Of a stretch of 64,000 nt of DNA, positions 1 through 8,480 are shown piece by piece. Source of the DNA: Limnohabitans sp. GTDB taxonomy: Bacteria; Pseudomonadota; Gammaproteobacteria; Burkholderiales; Burkholderiaceae_C. A program made the position numbers and the translations under genes. Each line of letters begins with the position of its first letter. Position 1 is the first letter of the stretch. Under the pieces are notes generated by a model. That model made no database searches. It saw nothing but the letters and a program-made list of their open reading frames with translations, and was not told the DNA's origin. Where the stretch lies: assembly GCF_017848645.1 (NCBI RefSeq), contig NZ_JAFEIF010000036.1, forward strand, positions 1 through 64,000, in the 5' to 3' direction.

Positions 1-114
1 GGGGGCTGAAATTTCAAAATACGAAAAGAAAATCGGGCAAATCGTGAAGCGGGGCAACAGGGCCCCTCTGACGACGTGAGTATTTCAGCAGCCTGCTAGT
101 CAGGTGATTTATCA

Positions 115-954
115 TCAGAGCAACTCAGATGGGAGGGATAATTTGACTGAATCCAGAAGCAGTTTTCTTTTCGTTTGAATTTCGAAAGAGGGAGATGCGT
201 GTCTGCGATACACATAAAGGTAATCCAGAATCGCGTTGCTATCCTTGGCGCCGGTGCTGGAACCGCGTCTGTCTGTCGTGGCGTCGTCTACCTCGTAAAC
301 ATATGAGCAAGGCAGAGGCAAGTGAAAGGCCCATTGTCTTTTCAAGACTGCCAAAGTGAAGTCCCAGTCTTCATAGCCACGCATCGTGGTGTCGAATTCG
401 AGACCCTCTAGTATGTGACGAGAAAATAAGAAGCACGACATGTGAACCTGATTTTTTATGAATACTTCCTCGTTTAAAGCTTGGCTTAAATCCAAGTTGA
501 CTTCACCCAACTTGATGGGGCCTGTCGCGGGACGACTTTCCTTGATCACTGTGCAATTGAAATAACACACTGAATTTAGGACTGGCGGCATCCCTTTAAA
601 TAAGGCTTCTAAAAATCCAGGTTGCCAAGCATCGTCATCGTCGAGCAACATCACAAATTGACCGCTCGCCAGTTTTAAAGCAAGGTTTCTGCTTGCCGAT
701 GGACCAGCTACACCGTTTCTGCGGATATAGATGTCTCGAGTTCCTAGCAGGTCAGTGCAAACTTGGTCTGTTGCAGGGTCCTGCGCATCGGACACCACGA
801 TGATTTCCGTCCGGTCTCGATGCGCTTGTGCATTCAGCGATTCAAGAGCACGTCGTAGAAGTACTGGTCGTAAATGGGTAGGAATGATGATTGTGATGAT
901 GGGCAGACCCATTGCTGAGAACTGGGACAAAGTGGGTATAAATTCAAAGCTCAT
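115..954 (-). CDS. Family 2 glycosyltransferase
   Basis: ORF with GT-A motifs (IITIIIPTHLRPVLLRRALESL, MLLDDDDAW). Confidence 0.85.
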   Translation of the reverse strand: MSFEFIPTLSQFSAMGLPIITIIIPTHLRPVLLRRALESLNAQAHRDRTEIIVVSDAQDPATDQVCTDLLGTRDIYIRRNGVAGPSASRNLALKLASGQFVMLLDDDDAWQPGFLEALFKGMPPVLNSVCYFNCTVIKESRPATGPIKLGEVNLDLSQALNEEVFIKNQVHMSCFLFSRHILEGLEFDTTMRGYEDWDFTLAVLKRQWAFHLPLPCSYVYEVDDATTDRRGSSTGAKDSNAILDYLYVYRRHASPSFEIQTKRKLLLDSVKLSLPSELL

Positions 955-955
955 C

Positions 956-1600
956 TCATAATCCTGGGGTTTGAGGCTTTGTGCACTCGAGACAGAGCGT
1001 TTCCATGATCCTTAGGGGTTTCATCGGTTCAATGGTCTGGATGTCTTCGAGCGTGCTGTCTGCATAAAGGGTTCGCTTGACATCCACGAATCCGACGTGC
1101 TCCACCAGCCACGTCAGTGATTCGAAATCGTAACCACATTTGTGTTCGTGGTTATGTAACATTCCCATGAATATTGAAGCATTGGACACATAAATTTTAG
1201 GGTCAAGTACCTTGCGGTATTCCTCAAAGAAAAAGCGATTTTTATTGACGTATGCGTTGATCCAGATTTCGAGATCTGGTACCAAGACGCGCATTCGTGC
1301 ACCGGGCGCGAGTACTCGATAGCACTCTTTTATGAAGCTAATTCCATCCACGTAAGAAAGGTGCTCCAGCAAATGGGAGTGATACACCAGATCTAGTGAG
1401 TCGTCCTCTGCAGGAATGCCATGGCGCAAATCAAAATTGAGCATGTAAGTGCCTTGAGTGCCATTGAGGTCCTTGTAAATGACGCCTTCTCCGAGATGCT
1501 GCCAAAAACCTATGTTTAAATATCCTGGATAAAAATCTGTTCCGCATCCAAGGTTGTATTTCTTGAAGGTTTGACACAGTTCTTTAAGTGTTTGATTCAT
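956..1600 (-). CDS. SAM-dependent methyltransferase-like protein
   Basis: ORF with class I methyltransferase features (YNLGCGTDFYPGYLNIG, SLDLVYHSHLLEHL, ECYRVLAPGARMRVLVPDLE). Confidence 0.8.
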   Translation of the reverse strand: MNQTLKELCQTFKKYNLGCGTDFYPGYLNIGFWQHLGEGVIYKDLNGTQGTYMLNFDLRHGIPAEDDSLDLVYHSHLLEHLSYVDGISFIKECYRVLAPGARMRVLVPDLEIWINAYVNKNRFFFEEYRKVLDPKIYVSNASIFMGMLHNHEHKCGYDFESLTWLVEHVGFVDVKRTLYADSTLEDIQTIEPMKPLRIMETLCLECTKPQTPGL

Positions 1601-1984
1601 TTTTTACTCCATTAATGGTTTTCAATTGATTCAACATACTCCAGCTCGCTGGCTGAGAGTTAGGTTTTTTTTGTCGCAATTGTTAGTTTTTCTGCTTTAT
1701 CCTGGCTTGCGTTGGAGAGTCACGATTTGTAAAACATTTTGGCTTAGAGGGCGGGGGGCGGCGTGCATCATGGGTGCTCCTTGATTGGATATGAAACGGT
1801 AAAATTTTGCCGCTCCATTCGGTCAATACGCACATAAGCAGAAAACATGCCCAATTCAGTGATGTCGCAAGCTCGCTCAGGTTGTTCTGAATAAATCACC
1901 ACAGACGATGACGAATGTCGGCCTTTTGACGATTACATGGCCCAATAATTGCTTGGTGGTCCTCATTGATCACAGAGGCAGGAC

Positions 1985-3223
1985 ATGAGCAGCATTCATC
2001 TAACCAAAACAGTCCAATCCGTTCAACCCCGTTATGTCGGGCGTTTTTCATGCACAGGCTCAGCCTGTGAAGACACCTGTTGTTCAGGCTGGACGGTGGT
2101 GATTGATAAAAAAACCTTCAATGCCTATCGGCAAACCAAGCAGCCATTGCTCATGGAGCGGATGGCCACTCAGGTCAAGAGGATCAGGAGTCTGTCCAGT
2201 GATGTGAAATACGCCCGCATAGAAATGCAGGCTGAAACCCGAGATTGCCCTTTTCTGGAAGAAAGGCTGTGCAGTGTTCAGCGCGAATTGGGTGAGGACA
2301 AGCTATCGGACACATGTGCCACCTACCCGCGCAAAAGCCGCGTGTTGGGAGGGCAGCATCAACAAGCTTTGACTTTGTCCTGCCCAGAGGCGGCCAGGTT
2401 GGCACTTTTGGCACCGGATGCGATGGATTTCGTTGAGGTTTCTGGCAAGGTTCGTGTCGAGTCTGTGATCCAAATTCGCAGCAAGCAAGGCTTGTCGCCT
2501 GAAATGATGGAGTCGGTCAGCCTCTTTTGTTTGAAATTGATGAAAGTCAGCAGTCTGTCGCTTTGGCAGAAACTGGCCGCCTTGGGCGTTTTCATTGAGC
2601 TATTGACGGCAAGTTTGAAACGAGGCGGTCATGCAGGCGTGCCTGCTTTGTTGAAAGATTTCGATACGATGGTGTCAACGGGGGGCATTGCTGATGCCTT
2701 GTCGGCGATGTTGCCAGACTATGCCGTTCAGGCCACCGCCTTTTCGGGCTTGTGGCAAATCAAGACCAGTCGAAAGAACTCGGCGGTTCAGCGGTCTGTG
2801 CAGGCCATGGTTGCCAAAGGATTGGGCGCAGACCCCGTCACCAACCTGGTGACGCAGCAGCAATTGATTGACAACTACCGCTCTGGTGTTCAACGCTTGC
2901 CCGAGGCTCTAAAGCAGGCGCCCTACTTGTTGGAAAATTTCCTGTTGAATGAAATGTTCAGTGAAGGATTTCCTTTTGCCGAGGCAAGCCCTTATGAGCA
3001 TTTCCTGAAACTCGTGACTCAGTTTGGTTTGCTTCGGTTCATGTTGGCCGTGCAATGCAATGATGATGCCAAGTTGCCCGATGCTGAGCAGATGGCTCGT
3101 ACAGTTCAAGTTTTTAGCCGGAAATACCAACACGACGCAGACTTTGCCAAGCGCGTCAATGGCGCTTTGAAAAATTCTGGTTGGGATGCCCTGGAAAAAG
3201 TTTATCGGTTTTTGCGCACCTGA
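1985..3223 (+). CDS. fliB: Flagellin lysine-N-methylase, FliB family
   Basis: N-terminal Cys-rich motif CTGSACEDTCCSGW, later CPFLEERLCSVQ...CATYPR; convergent with flagellin gene; upstream gaggcagga RBS. Confidence 0.88.
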   Translation: MSSIHLTKTVQSVQPRYVGRFSCTGSACEDTCCSGWTVVIDKKTFNAYRQTKQPLLMERMATQVKRIRSLSSDVKYARIEMQAETRDCPFLEERLCSVQRELGEDKLSDTCATYPRKSRVLGGQHQQALTLSCPEAARLALLAPDAMDFVEVSGKVRVESVIQIRSKQGLSPEMMESVSLFCLKLMKVSSLSLWQKLAALGVFIELLTASLKRGGHAGVPALLKDFDTMVSTGGIADALSAMLPDYAVQATAFSGLWQIKTSRKNSAVQRSVQAMVAKGLGADPVTNLVTQQQLIDNYRSGVQRLPEALKQAPYLLENFLLNEMFSEGFPFAEASPYEHFLKLVTQFGLLRFMLAVQCNDDAKLPDAEQMARTVQVFSRKYQHDADFAKRVNGALKNSGWDALEKVYRFLRT

Positions 3224-3287
3224 TCACCGAGCAAGAAAGCGGTATCGCGGCGCGTGGCAACAACACCGGATGGCTGCTCAGTCCCGT

Positions 3288-4124
3288 TTAGCTGAGCAAA
3301 GCCAGTACGTAGTAAGGTTGCTGGTTGGCCTGCGACAGCATGGCTGTGCCAGCTTGGTTCATGATCATGCTGCGGGCTAATTCGGCTGTGGCTTGAGCGT
3401 AATCGGTGTCCATGATCCGACTGCGCGAGGCGCTGGTGTTCATGGATACATTGCTGGCGTTGTTGGCTGCATAGGCCAGACGATTCATCATCGCGCCCCA
3501 TTCGCTGCGCTCGCCGTCGATCTGCACCATGGCCTTGTCGATCAGGTCGATGGCGGCTGTGGCCTTGACTCGGGTATCAATGGCTGCCGTGTTGGCCAAT
3601 GCTGCAGCCACATCGGCGCTGTTCATTTCGGCCAGCGGCAAGGCGATGGAGTCGCTGCTGCTGGGCCCCACATGAAATTTCACCACCCCTAAGGTGCCGG
3701 CTTCTCCTTTGAGCAGCTTCATGCCGTTCCAACTGGTGTTTGTGACCGTGTTGGCAGTTTGTTGCTGCAGCTGCAAAAACTCTGCTTGGAGGGAGTCGCG
3801 TTCGCTTTGCCCGTTGGTGTCGTTGGCGGATTGGATGGCCAATTCCCGCATGCGCACCAACATGCTGGTCATTTCGCTGGTGGCCCCATCGGCTGTTTGC
3901 AACATGGAGATGCCATCGTTGGAGTTGCGCACAGCCATGTCGAGGCCCCGAATTTGGGCCGTCATTTTGTTGCCAATGGCCAAGCCGGCCGCATCGTCGC
4001 CAGCAGAGTTGATGCGCTGACCTGTGGCCAATTGAGCCGTCGACTTGTCCGTGGCCCGCTGATTGACGACAAGCGCTTGCTGGGCGGCAAGGGACTTGAC
4101 GTTGGTGTTAACGACGGTACTCAT
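3288..4124 (-). CDS. fliC: Flagellin
   Basis: Conserved flagellin N-terminus (VNTNVKSLAAQQAL...LATGQRINSAGDDAAGLAI) and C-terminal D0/D1 (SRSRIMDTDYAQATAELARSMIMNQAGTAMLSQANQ). Confidence 0.95.
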   Translation of the reverse strand: MSTVVNTNVKSLAAQQALVVNQRATDKSTAQLATGQRINSAGDDAAGLAIGNKMTAQIRGLDMAVRNSNDGISMLQTADGATSEMTSMLVRMRELAIQSANDTNGQSERDSLQAEFLQLQQQTANTVTNTSWNGMKLLKGEAGTLGVVKFHVGPSSSDSIALPLAEMNSADVAAALANTAAIDTRVKATAAIDLIDKAMVQIDGERSEWGAMMNRLAYAANNASNVSMNTSASRSRIMDTDYAQATAELARSMIMNQAGTAMLSQANQQPYYVLALLS

Positions 4125-4232
4125 GGAGGGGCTCCTGAAAAAGGCGGGCGGCCTTGCGGTGAGTGGCGTCTCGGTTTTTGGTCATCGTGTCGCAGCCGCA
4201 AAGTATTCGTGATCGGTTTGAACCCTTACGGC

Positions 4233-4254
4233 AAAAAGCCCGGATGGGCCTTTT
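4233..4254 (-). terminator. Rho-independent terminator-like hairpin downstream of flagellin 2
   Basis: Minus-strand AAAAGGCCC-ATCC-GGGCTTTTT, with T-tract, after stop of 4281..5129. Confidence 0.6.
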
Positions 4255-4280
4255 GCTCGTGCGGTTGCTCAAAGCGTCGT

Positions 4281-5129
4281 TTAACGCAGCAAAGACATCA
4301 CTGACTGTGGCGCTTGGTTGGCTTGAGCCAACATGGCGGTCGCAGCTTGCGAGATGATCTGCGTGCGGGCCAGCTCGGTGGTGGTTGCTGCGTAATCCGT
4401 GTCCAGAATTCGACTGCGCGAGGCGGCTGTATTTTGAGAAATATTGGCCAGGTTGTCAGCAGCGTAATTCAAGCGGTTGATGGTGGCACCGTAAGTAGAG
4501 CGCTCAGCATCGACCAATTTCAAAGCAGCGTCAATAGAGTCAATCGCTTTTGTTGCGTCGACTTGTGTGTCAACTTTCAGCGCGTCAACTTTAAGTGCAG
4601 CCGCATCCATGCCTTGTGCAGAGAAGTCAATTTCAATCAAAGCAGATGCACCCGTATTGGCGCTGACATGCAGTTGAGCCTTGCCAGCAGTTCCCACTTC
4701 GCTCGCGGCAGTGGATTTGAAAATTTGCATACCGTTCCACTGTGTGTTGTCGGCGATGCGTGTGATCTCTTCGGAGAGGGCGGTGACTTCAGATTGCAGG
4801 GCCGTGCGGTCATCGGTTGTGTTGGTGTCGGTAGCGGCCTGAACAGAAAGTTCACGCATGCGCTGCATCATGTTGGTGATTTCTTTGGTTGCGCCATCTG
4901 CTGTTTGGATCAAAGAAATACCATCGTTGGCATTTCGGACCGCTTGATTGAGACCGCGGACCTGGGCTGTCATTTTGTTGCTGATGGCCAAACCAGCGGC
5001 ATCATCGGCAGAGCTGTTGATGCGGCTGCCTGTTGACAGTTGTTCCATCGACTTGCTCAGGCTGCGGCTGTTAACCGTCAACGCATTTTGTGCGATGGTG
5101 GATTTGATGTTGGTGTTGATAACGGACAT
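4281..5129 (-). CDS. fliC: Flagellin
   Basis: INTNIKSTIAQNALTVNSRSLSKSMEQLSTGSRINSSADDAAGLAISNKM...SRILDTDYAATTTELARTQIISQAATAMLAQANQAPQSVMSLLR. Confidence 0.97.
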   Translation of the reverse strand: MSVINTNIKSTIAQNALTVNSRSLSKSMEQLSTGSRINSSADDAAGLAISNKMTAQVRGLNQAVRNANDGISLIQTADGATKEITNMMQRMRELSVQAATDTNTTDDRTALQSEVTALSEEITRIADNTQWNGMQIFKSTAASEVGTAGKAQLHVSANTGASALIEIDFSAQGMDAAALKVDALKVDTQVDATKAIDSIDAALKLVDAERSTYGATINRLNYAADNLANISQNTAASRSRILDTDYAATTTELARTQIISQAATAMLAQANQAPQSVMSLLR

Positions 5130-5234
5130 GGTCTAACTCCTTGGAGATTTATTTCAAAAGGTTGGCAGGGACCCGAAGGGAGTAGACCTGCCTGGTTTTT
5201 ACAGAAAATCTGAAGTGAATCTCTGTTACTTGAT

Positions 5235-5261
5235 GATTCGGAAGCAGTACAAAAAGCTTTA
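5235..5261 (-). promoter_or_regulatory. Candidate sigma28 (FliA) promoter for flagellin 4281..5129
   Basis: Minus strand TAAAGCTT-N11-TCCGAATC, close to TAAAGTTT-N11-GCCGATAA, about 105 bp upstream of start codon. Confidence 0.7.
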
Positions 5262-5287
5262 GGGCTGGTTGCACTTTTTTTAAGATT

Positions 5288-5659
5288 TCAGGACTTCTCG
5301 TCCTTGAACAAGCCCTTCATGTTCTCCAGGTTGTTGGCGACGCGCAAAGCGACCTCACTGGGGATTTGGCGCACCACTTCACCGCTTTCGCGACTTTTAA
5401 CGGTGACCACAATTTTGTTGGCGACATCGTCCACCCGGAAGCTCAGATCGCGGCTGTTGCGGCGCATTTGTTGGTTCAAAACTTCCGTCGCCTCTTCCAA
5501 TGTGCGGCGGACTTGCTCGGGGTCAGACCGGCTCTCGGCTGCAGTCTTGGTTTCGACGGGGACTGGCGGGCGGACCTGCATATCCACAGGCAGCGCTACA
5601 GGCTTGGGGACTGGTTCCCCCGGGACGCGTGCTGCGTTGGCTTGAATGTCATTGCTCAT
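5288..5659 (-). CDS. flaG: FlaG family flagellar protein
   Basis: LSFRVDDVANKIVVTVKSRESGEVVRQIPSEVALRVANNLE is FlaG-like; start reassigned to internal MSNDIQ. Confidence 0.9.
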   Translation of the reverse strand: MSNDIQANAARVPGEPVPKPVALPVDMQVRPPVPVETKTAAESRSDPEQVRRTLEEATEVLNQQMRRNSRDLSFRVDDVANKIVVTVKSRESGEVVRQIPSEVALRVANNLENMKGLFKDEKS

Positions 5660-5746
5660 GGCTTGTCCTTGGTCTTGTCCCCGCTGACAGAACTGGCGAA
5701 TGGTCAACCGCCTGAGCGGATGACCAAAAGGGGATGTCGTGACTAG

Positions 5747-5773
5747 GATTCGGCCGAGGCGAGCAGAACTTGA
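5747..5773 (-). promoter_or_regulatory. Candidate sigma28 promoter for flaG
   Basis: Minus strand TCAAGTTC-N11-GCCGAATC, about 90 bp upstream of flaG start. Confidence 0.7.
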
Positions 5774-5849
5774 GGGTTTTTTGTAAAAAACGGCAAAAAA
5801 CAGCCGAAATCTGAATTTGGTGATGAAATTCAGTCGGATTGAGGCGTTA

Positions 5850-7466
5850 TCAGCCGGTGTACGCCTTCATCATGCCTGCAAAGGTGCCTTTGAGTCCTTC
5901 GCGCATGCTGTTGCTGCTGCCGACGATGTTTTCCATGATGCTGAACTGGTTTGTATAACGGAGCATGAGTTTTTCCATGCGCTTTTCCAACTCTGACAGC
6001 TCTTCTTTGTACTTTGTGATTTGTTTGGTCGCGTTTTGGCTTTGGGTGTCGATCAGCCCGGTCGACAGCAGCATTTTTTCGATGCGGTTGATGGCGCCGC
6101 CTGCCAAGCCCGCTGGAGCAGTGCTGTATATGCTTTGGTTGTTGGTGCCAGCGCTGAACATGGTGGACACTTCGCCAAATTTATTTTGCAGAGCGTTGTC
6201 CAGCTTGGTCTCGTCGAGCGTGAGTTTTCCGAATCGGTCAATGCTCAGACCCACATCACGGGCCGCTTTGATGCTGGTGCCCGGGGTGCTGGAGTTGTTG
6301 ATGATGAAGCCCCGCACTTGAGAGCGAACCGATTGCAGCAGACTCTCGCCAGCCAGCACACCGCCGAATTCTTCGACTTCACTTTTGCTGTCACCCAGAA
6401 TTTTCAGGGTTTCTTCAAACTCGTTGTAGGCAGTGACCAAGCCCCTGATGTTGTCTTTGATCCCTGTGGTGTTGCGGTTCAGGTCCAGTCGCGCGGGGCC
6501 CGAGGTTTTGCTGTACAGGTCCAGCGTGACACCTTCGATCACGTCGCTGATGTTGTTGCTGCTTCGGGTGATTTCGAGGCCGTTCACACTGAAGCGTGCG
6601 TCGGTGGCGTCCTCCAGTGATTGATTAAAGAGCGGACTCTGAACAGGTTTGTTCGCAATCAAGGAGACTGTTCCATCGGGCCTTGTTGAGCCGACTGGCA
6701 GGACCCACTTTCCATCGCTGTCTTTGACCAGTGCCAAAGATTGCGTGGTGTTGTCGGCCATTAAGAAACTGGCGGTAACGGAGGTGGTGCTTGCTTCTGC
6801 GCTCACCACAAGAGGATCTGGCGTATCCGTTTGAATGGTGGCTGTGCTTGATGTGGTGCCGCTCATCGTGAAGCGATTGGCAAAACCCGTTTGGCCAGAC
6901 AGCACGATTTGGTGACCGCTGCCCGTGTTGATCAATTGGGCGTTCACGCCAAGTTTGGCACCATTGATGGCGCTCACAACATCGGCGGGAGTGGCCGCTC
7001 TGGCGACGCCATTGACTTGAGGGGCAACAAGAATGGGTTGAGCGGTGCCACCGGCAATGGAAAGATTGAGCGTGAAGGGGTTGCCGCTGTTGAGTGGGGT
7101 GTTCCGCTCCGGGAAAACGCTGCTGGCCGTGCGTTGCTCCAACGCCGTTTGCTGCACTTCAATGCTGTAGCTGCCAGCCTCGGCTGTGGTGCTGGCGGTG
7201 ATGCCGAATGATCCGGGCTGGGTGTTGGCCGGTTGTATCGAGCTGAAGTCGCTGGCGTCGTTGAGTTTGCCAAAGGCGGTTTTGAGCGTCGACAGGGCGT
7301 ATTTGACGGCGCTGTAACCCGTGATCTTGCCCTCGGACTTGGCGATTTGGGCTTCGATGCGTTCTTTGCGGGGCGTTTTTTCGGCGTCCACCAGGCTCTG
7401 GGCCAAGCTTTTCACATCGATGCCGGAGCCGGCGCCGAGGGTGTTGACAATGCTGCTGGTGGACAT
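5850..7466 (-). CDS. fliD: Flagellar hook-associated protein 2 (filament cap)
   Basis: GAGSGIDVKSLAQSLVDAEKTPRKERIEAQIAK N-terminus; position between flgL and flaG. Confidence 0.95.
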   Translation of the reverse strand: MSTSSIVNTLGAGSGIDVKSLAQSLVDAEKTPRKERIEAQIAKSEGKITGYSAVKYALSTLKTAFGKLNDASDFSSIQPANTQPGSFGITASTTAEAGSYSIEVQQTALEQRTASSVFPERNTPLNSGNPFTLNLSIAGGTAQPILVAPQVNGVARAATPADVVSAINGAKLGVNAQLINTGSGHQIVLSGQTGFANRFTMSGTTSSTATIQTDTPDPLVVSAEASTTSVTASFLMADNTTQSLALVKDSDGKWVLPVGSTRPDGTVSLIANKPVQSPLFNQSLEDATDARFSVNGLEITRSSNNISDVIEGVTLDLYSKTSGPARLDLNRNTTGIKDNIRGLVTAYNEFEETLKILGDSKSEVEEFGGVLAGESLLQSVRSQVRGFIINNSSTPGTSIKAARDVGLSIDRFGKLTLDETKLDNALQNKFGEVSTMFSAGTNNQSIYSTAPAGLAGGAINRIEKMLLSTGLIDTQSQNATKQITKYKEELSELEKRMEKLMLRYTNQFSIMENIVGSSNSMREGLKGTFAGMMKAYTG

Positions 7467-7507
7467 GGGTGGGTTTTTCTGTGGAGGAAAAGAGGTTCTC
7501 GACTCAG

Positions 7508-7534
7508 GTATCGGCGGCGGGCCTCAAAACTTGA
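7508..7534 (-). promoter_or_regulatory. Candidate sigma28 promoter for fliD
   Basis: Minus strand TCAAGTTT-N11-GCCGATAC, near-consensus, about 42 bp upstream of fliD start. Confidence 0.75.
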
Positions 7535-7548
7535 GCCGGGGCGCTCCA

Positions 7549-8463
7549 TCAACCCCGGATGTAATCAAAAAGTGACAGGCCGGAGATCTTGGCAAAGCTG
7601 CCCATGGCCGCCTCCATGCCCATCATTTCCTTGTTCATGCGGGCCACGGCTTCGGCGTAGTCCAGGTCTTCGATTTCAGACAAAGTGGATTTGATGCGCA
7701 GGGTGTTTTCGTCCAGCACATCGAGCTGGGATTGCACCACCACTTGGTCCGAACCGTTTTGCGCTTGTGACAGCGTCAGGCTGTTGTGCATCTGGGTGAT
7801 GTCGGCAATGCCTTGCTGAATTTTGCCGGTACGGCTGGTGTTGATGCCTTCGATCATTTGGTCCAGGGCATCAAAAAAACCCACAGCCTGGCCGTCATCG
7901 CGCACGACGCGGCTGAACACGTCGGTGCCCGCGCGGGTGAATTGCACTGTGCGCTCCACACCTGCAGGGATACGGGTTTGAGTCTGGTCACCTTGGTAGA
8001 CCACATTGCCGTTGGCGTCTTCGGCAAAGGCGGGGGTGTTGACCCGTGTGCCCGAAAACAAATAATTGCCACTGTTGTCGCGTGTGTTGCCAAGGCTCAA
8101 AAGTTGGTCGCGCAGGGCTTTCATTTCCACGCCAATGGCTTTGCGGTCGTCCGGGGCCAGGGTGTCATTGGCGGCCTGGATGCCCAGCTCTTTCATGCGG
8201 ATCAGGATGTCGTTGGAGGACGAGAGGGCGGTTTCTTCCGCGGTGTAGCGGCGCATGGCCACTTCAAGGGTGCGCATGTGGCTGTCTTGCCGCTGCACTT
8301 CGCCCTTGAGGCGCTGGATGGCCGCGGCTTGGTCGGGCGCGGCACTGGGCGCCAGGATTTGTTTGCCCTCGGCCATTTGCGCTTGTGTGGTGGCCAGTTT
8401 GTTCTGGATGGCGCTCATGCGCTCGGTGGCGCGATCAAACAGGAATGAGGTGGAAATTTTCAT
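7549..8463 (-). CDS. flgL: Flagellar hook-associated protein 3
   Basis: MKISTSFLFDRATERMSAIQNKLATTQAQMAEGKQILAPSAAPDQAAAI; flagellin-like ends, next to flgK. Confidence 0.95.
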   Translation of the reverse strand: MKISTSFLFDRATERMSAIQNKLATTQAQMAEGKQILAPSAAPDQAAAIQRLKGEVQRQDSHMRTLEVAMRRYTAEETALSSSNDILIRMKELGIQAANDTLAPDDRKAIGVEMKALRDQLLSLGNTRDNSGNYLFSGTRVNTPAFAEDANGNVVYQGDQTQTRIPAGVERTVQFTRAGTDVFSRVVRDDGQAVGFFDALDQMIEGINTSRTGKIQQGIADITQMHNSLTLSQAQNGSDQVVVQSQLDVLDENTLRIKSTLSEIEDLDYAEAVARMNKEMMGMEAAMGSFAKISGLSLFDYIRG

Positions 8464-8480
8464 GAAAACGCTTTCCGAGG

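Noticed and set aside
4210-4236. Sigma28 promoter for flagellin 3288..4124
   Set aside because: The -10-like ACCGATCA is acceptable but the -35 is TTTT in the terminator T-tract; not supported as a promoter.
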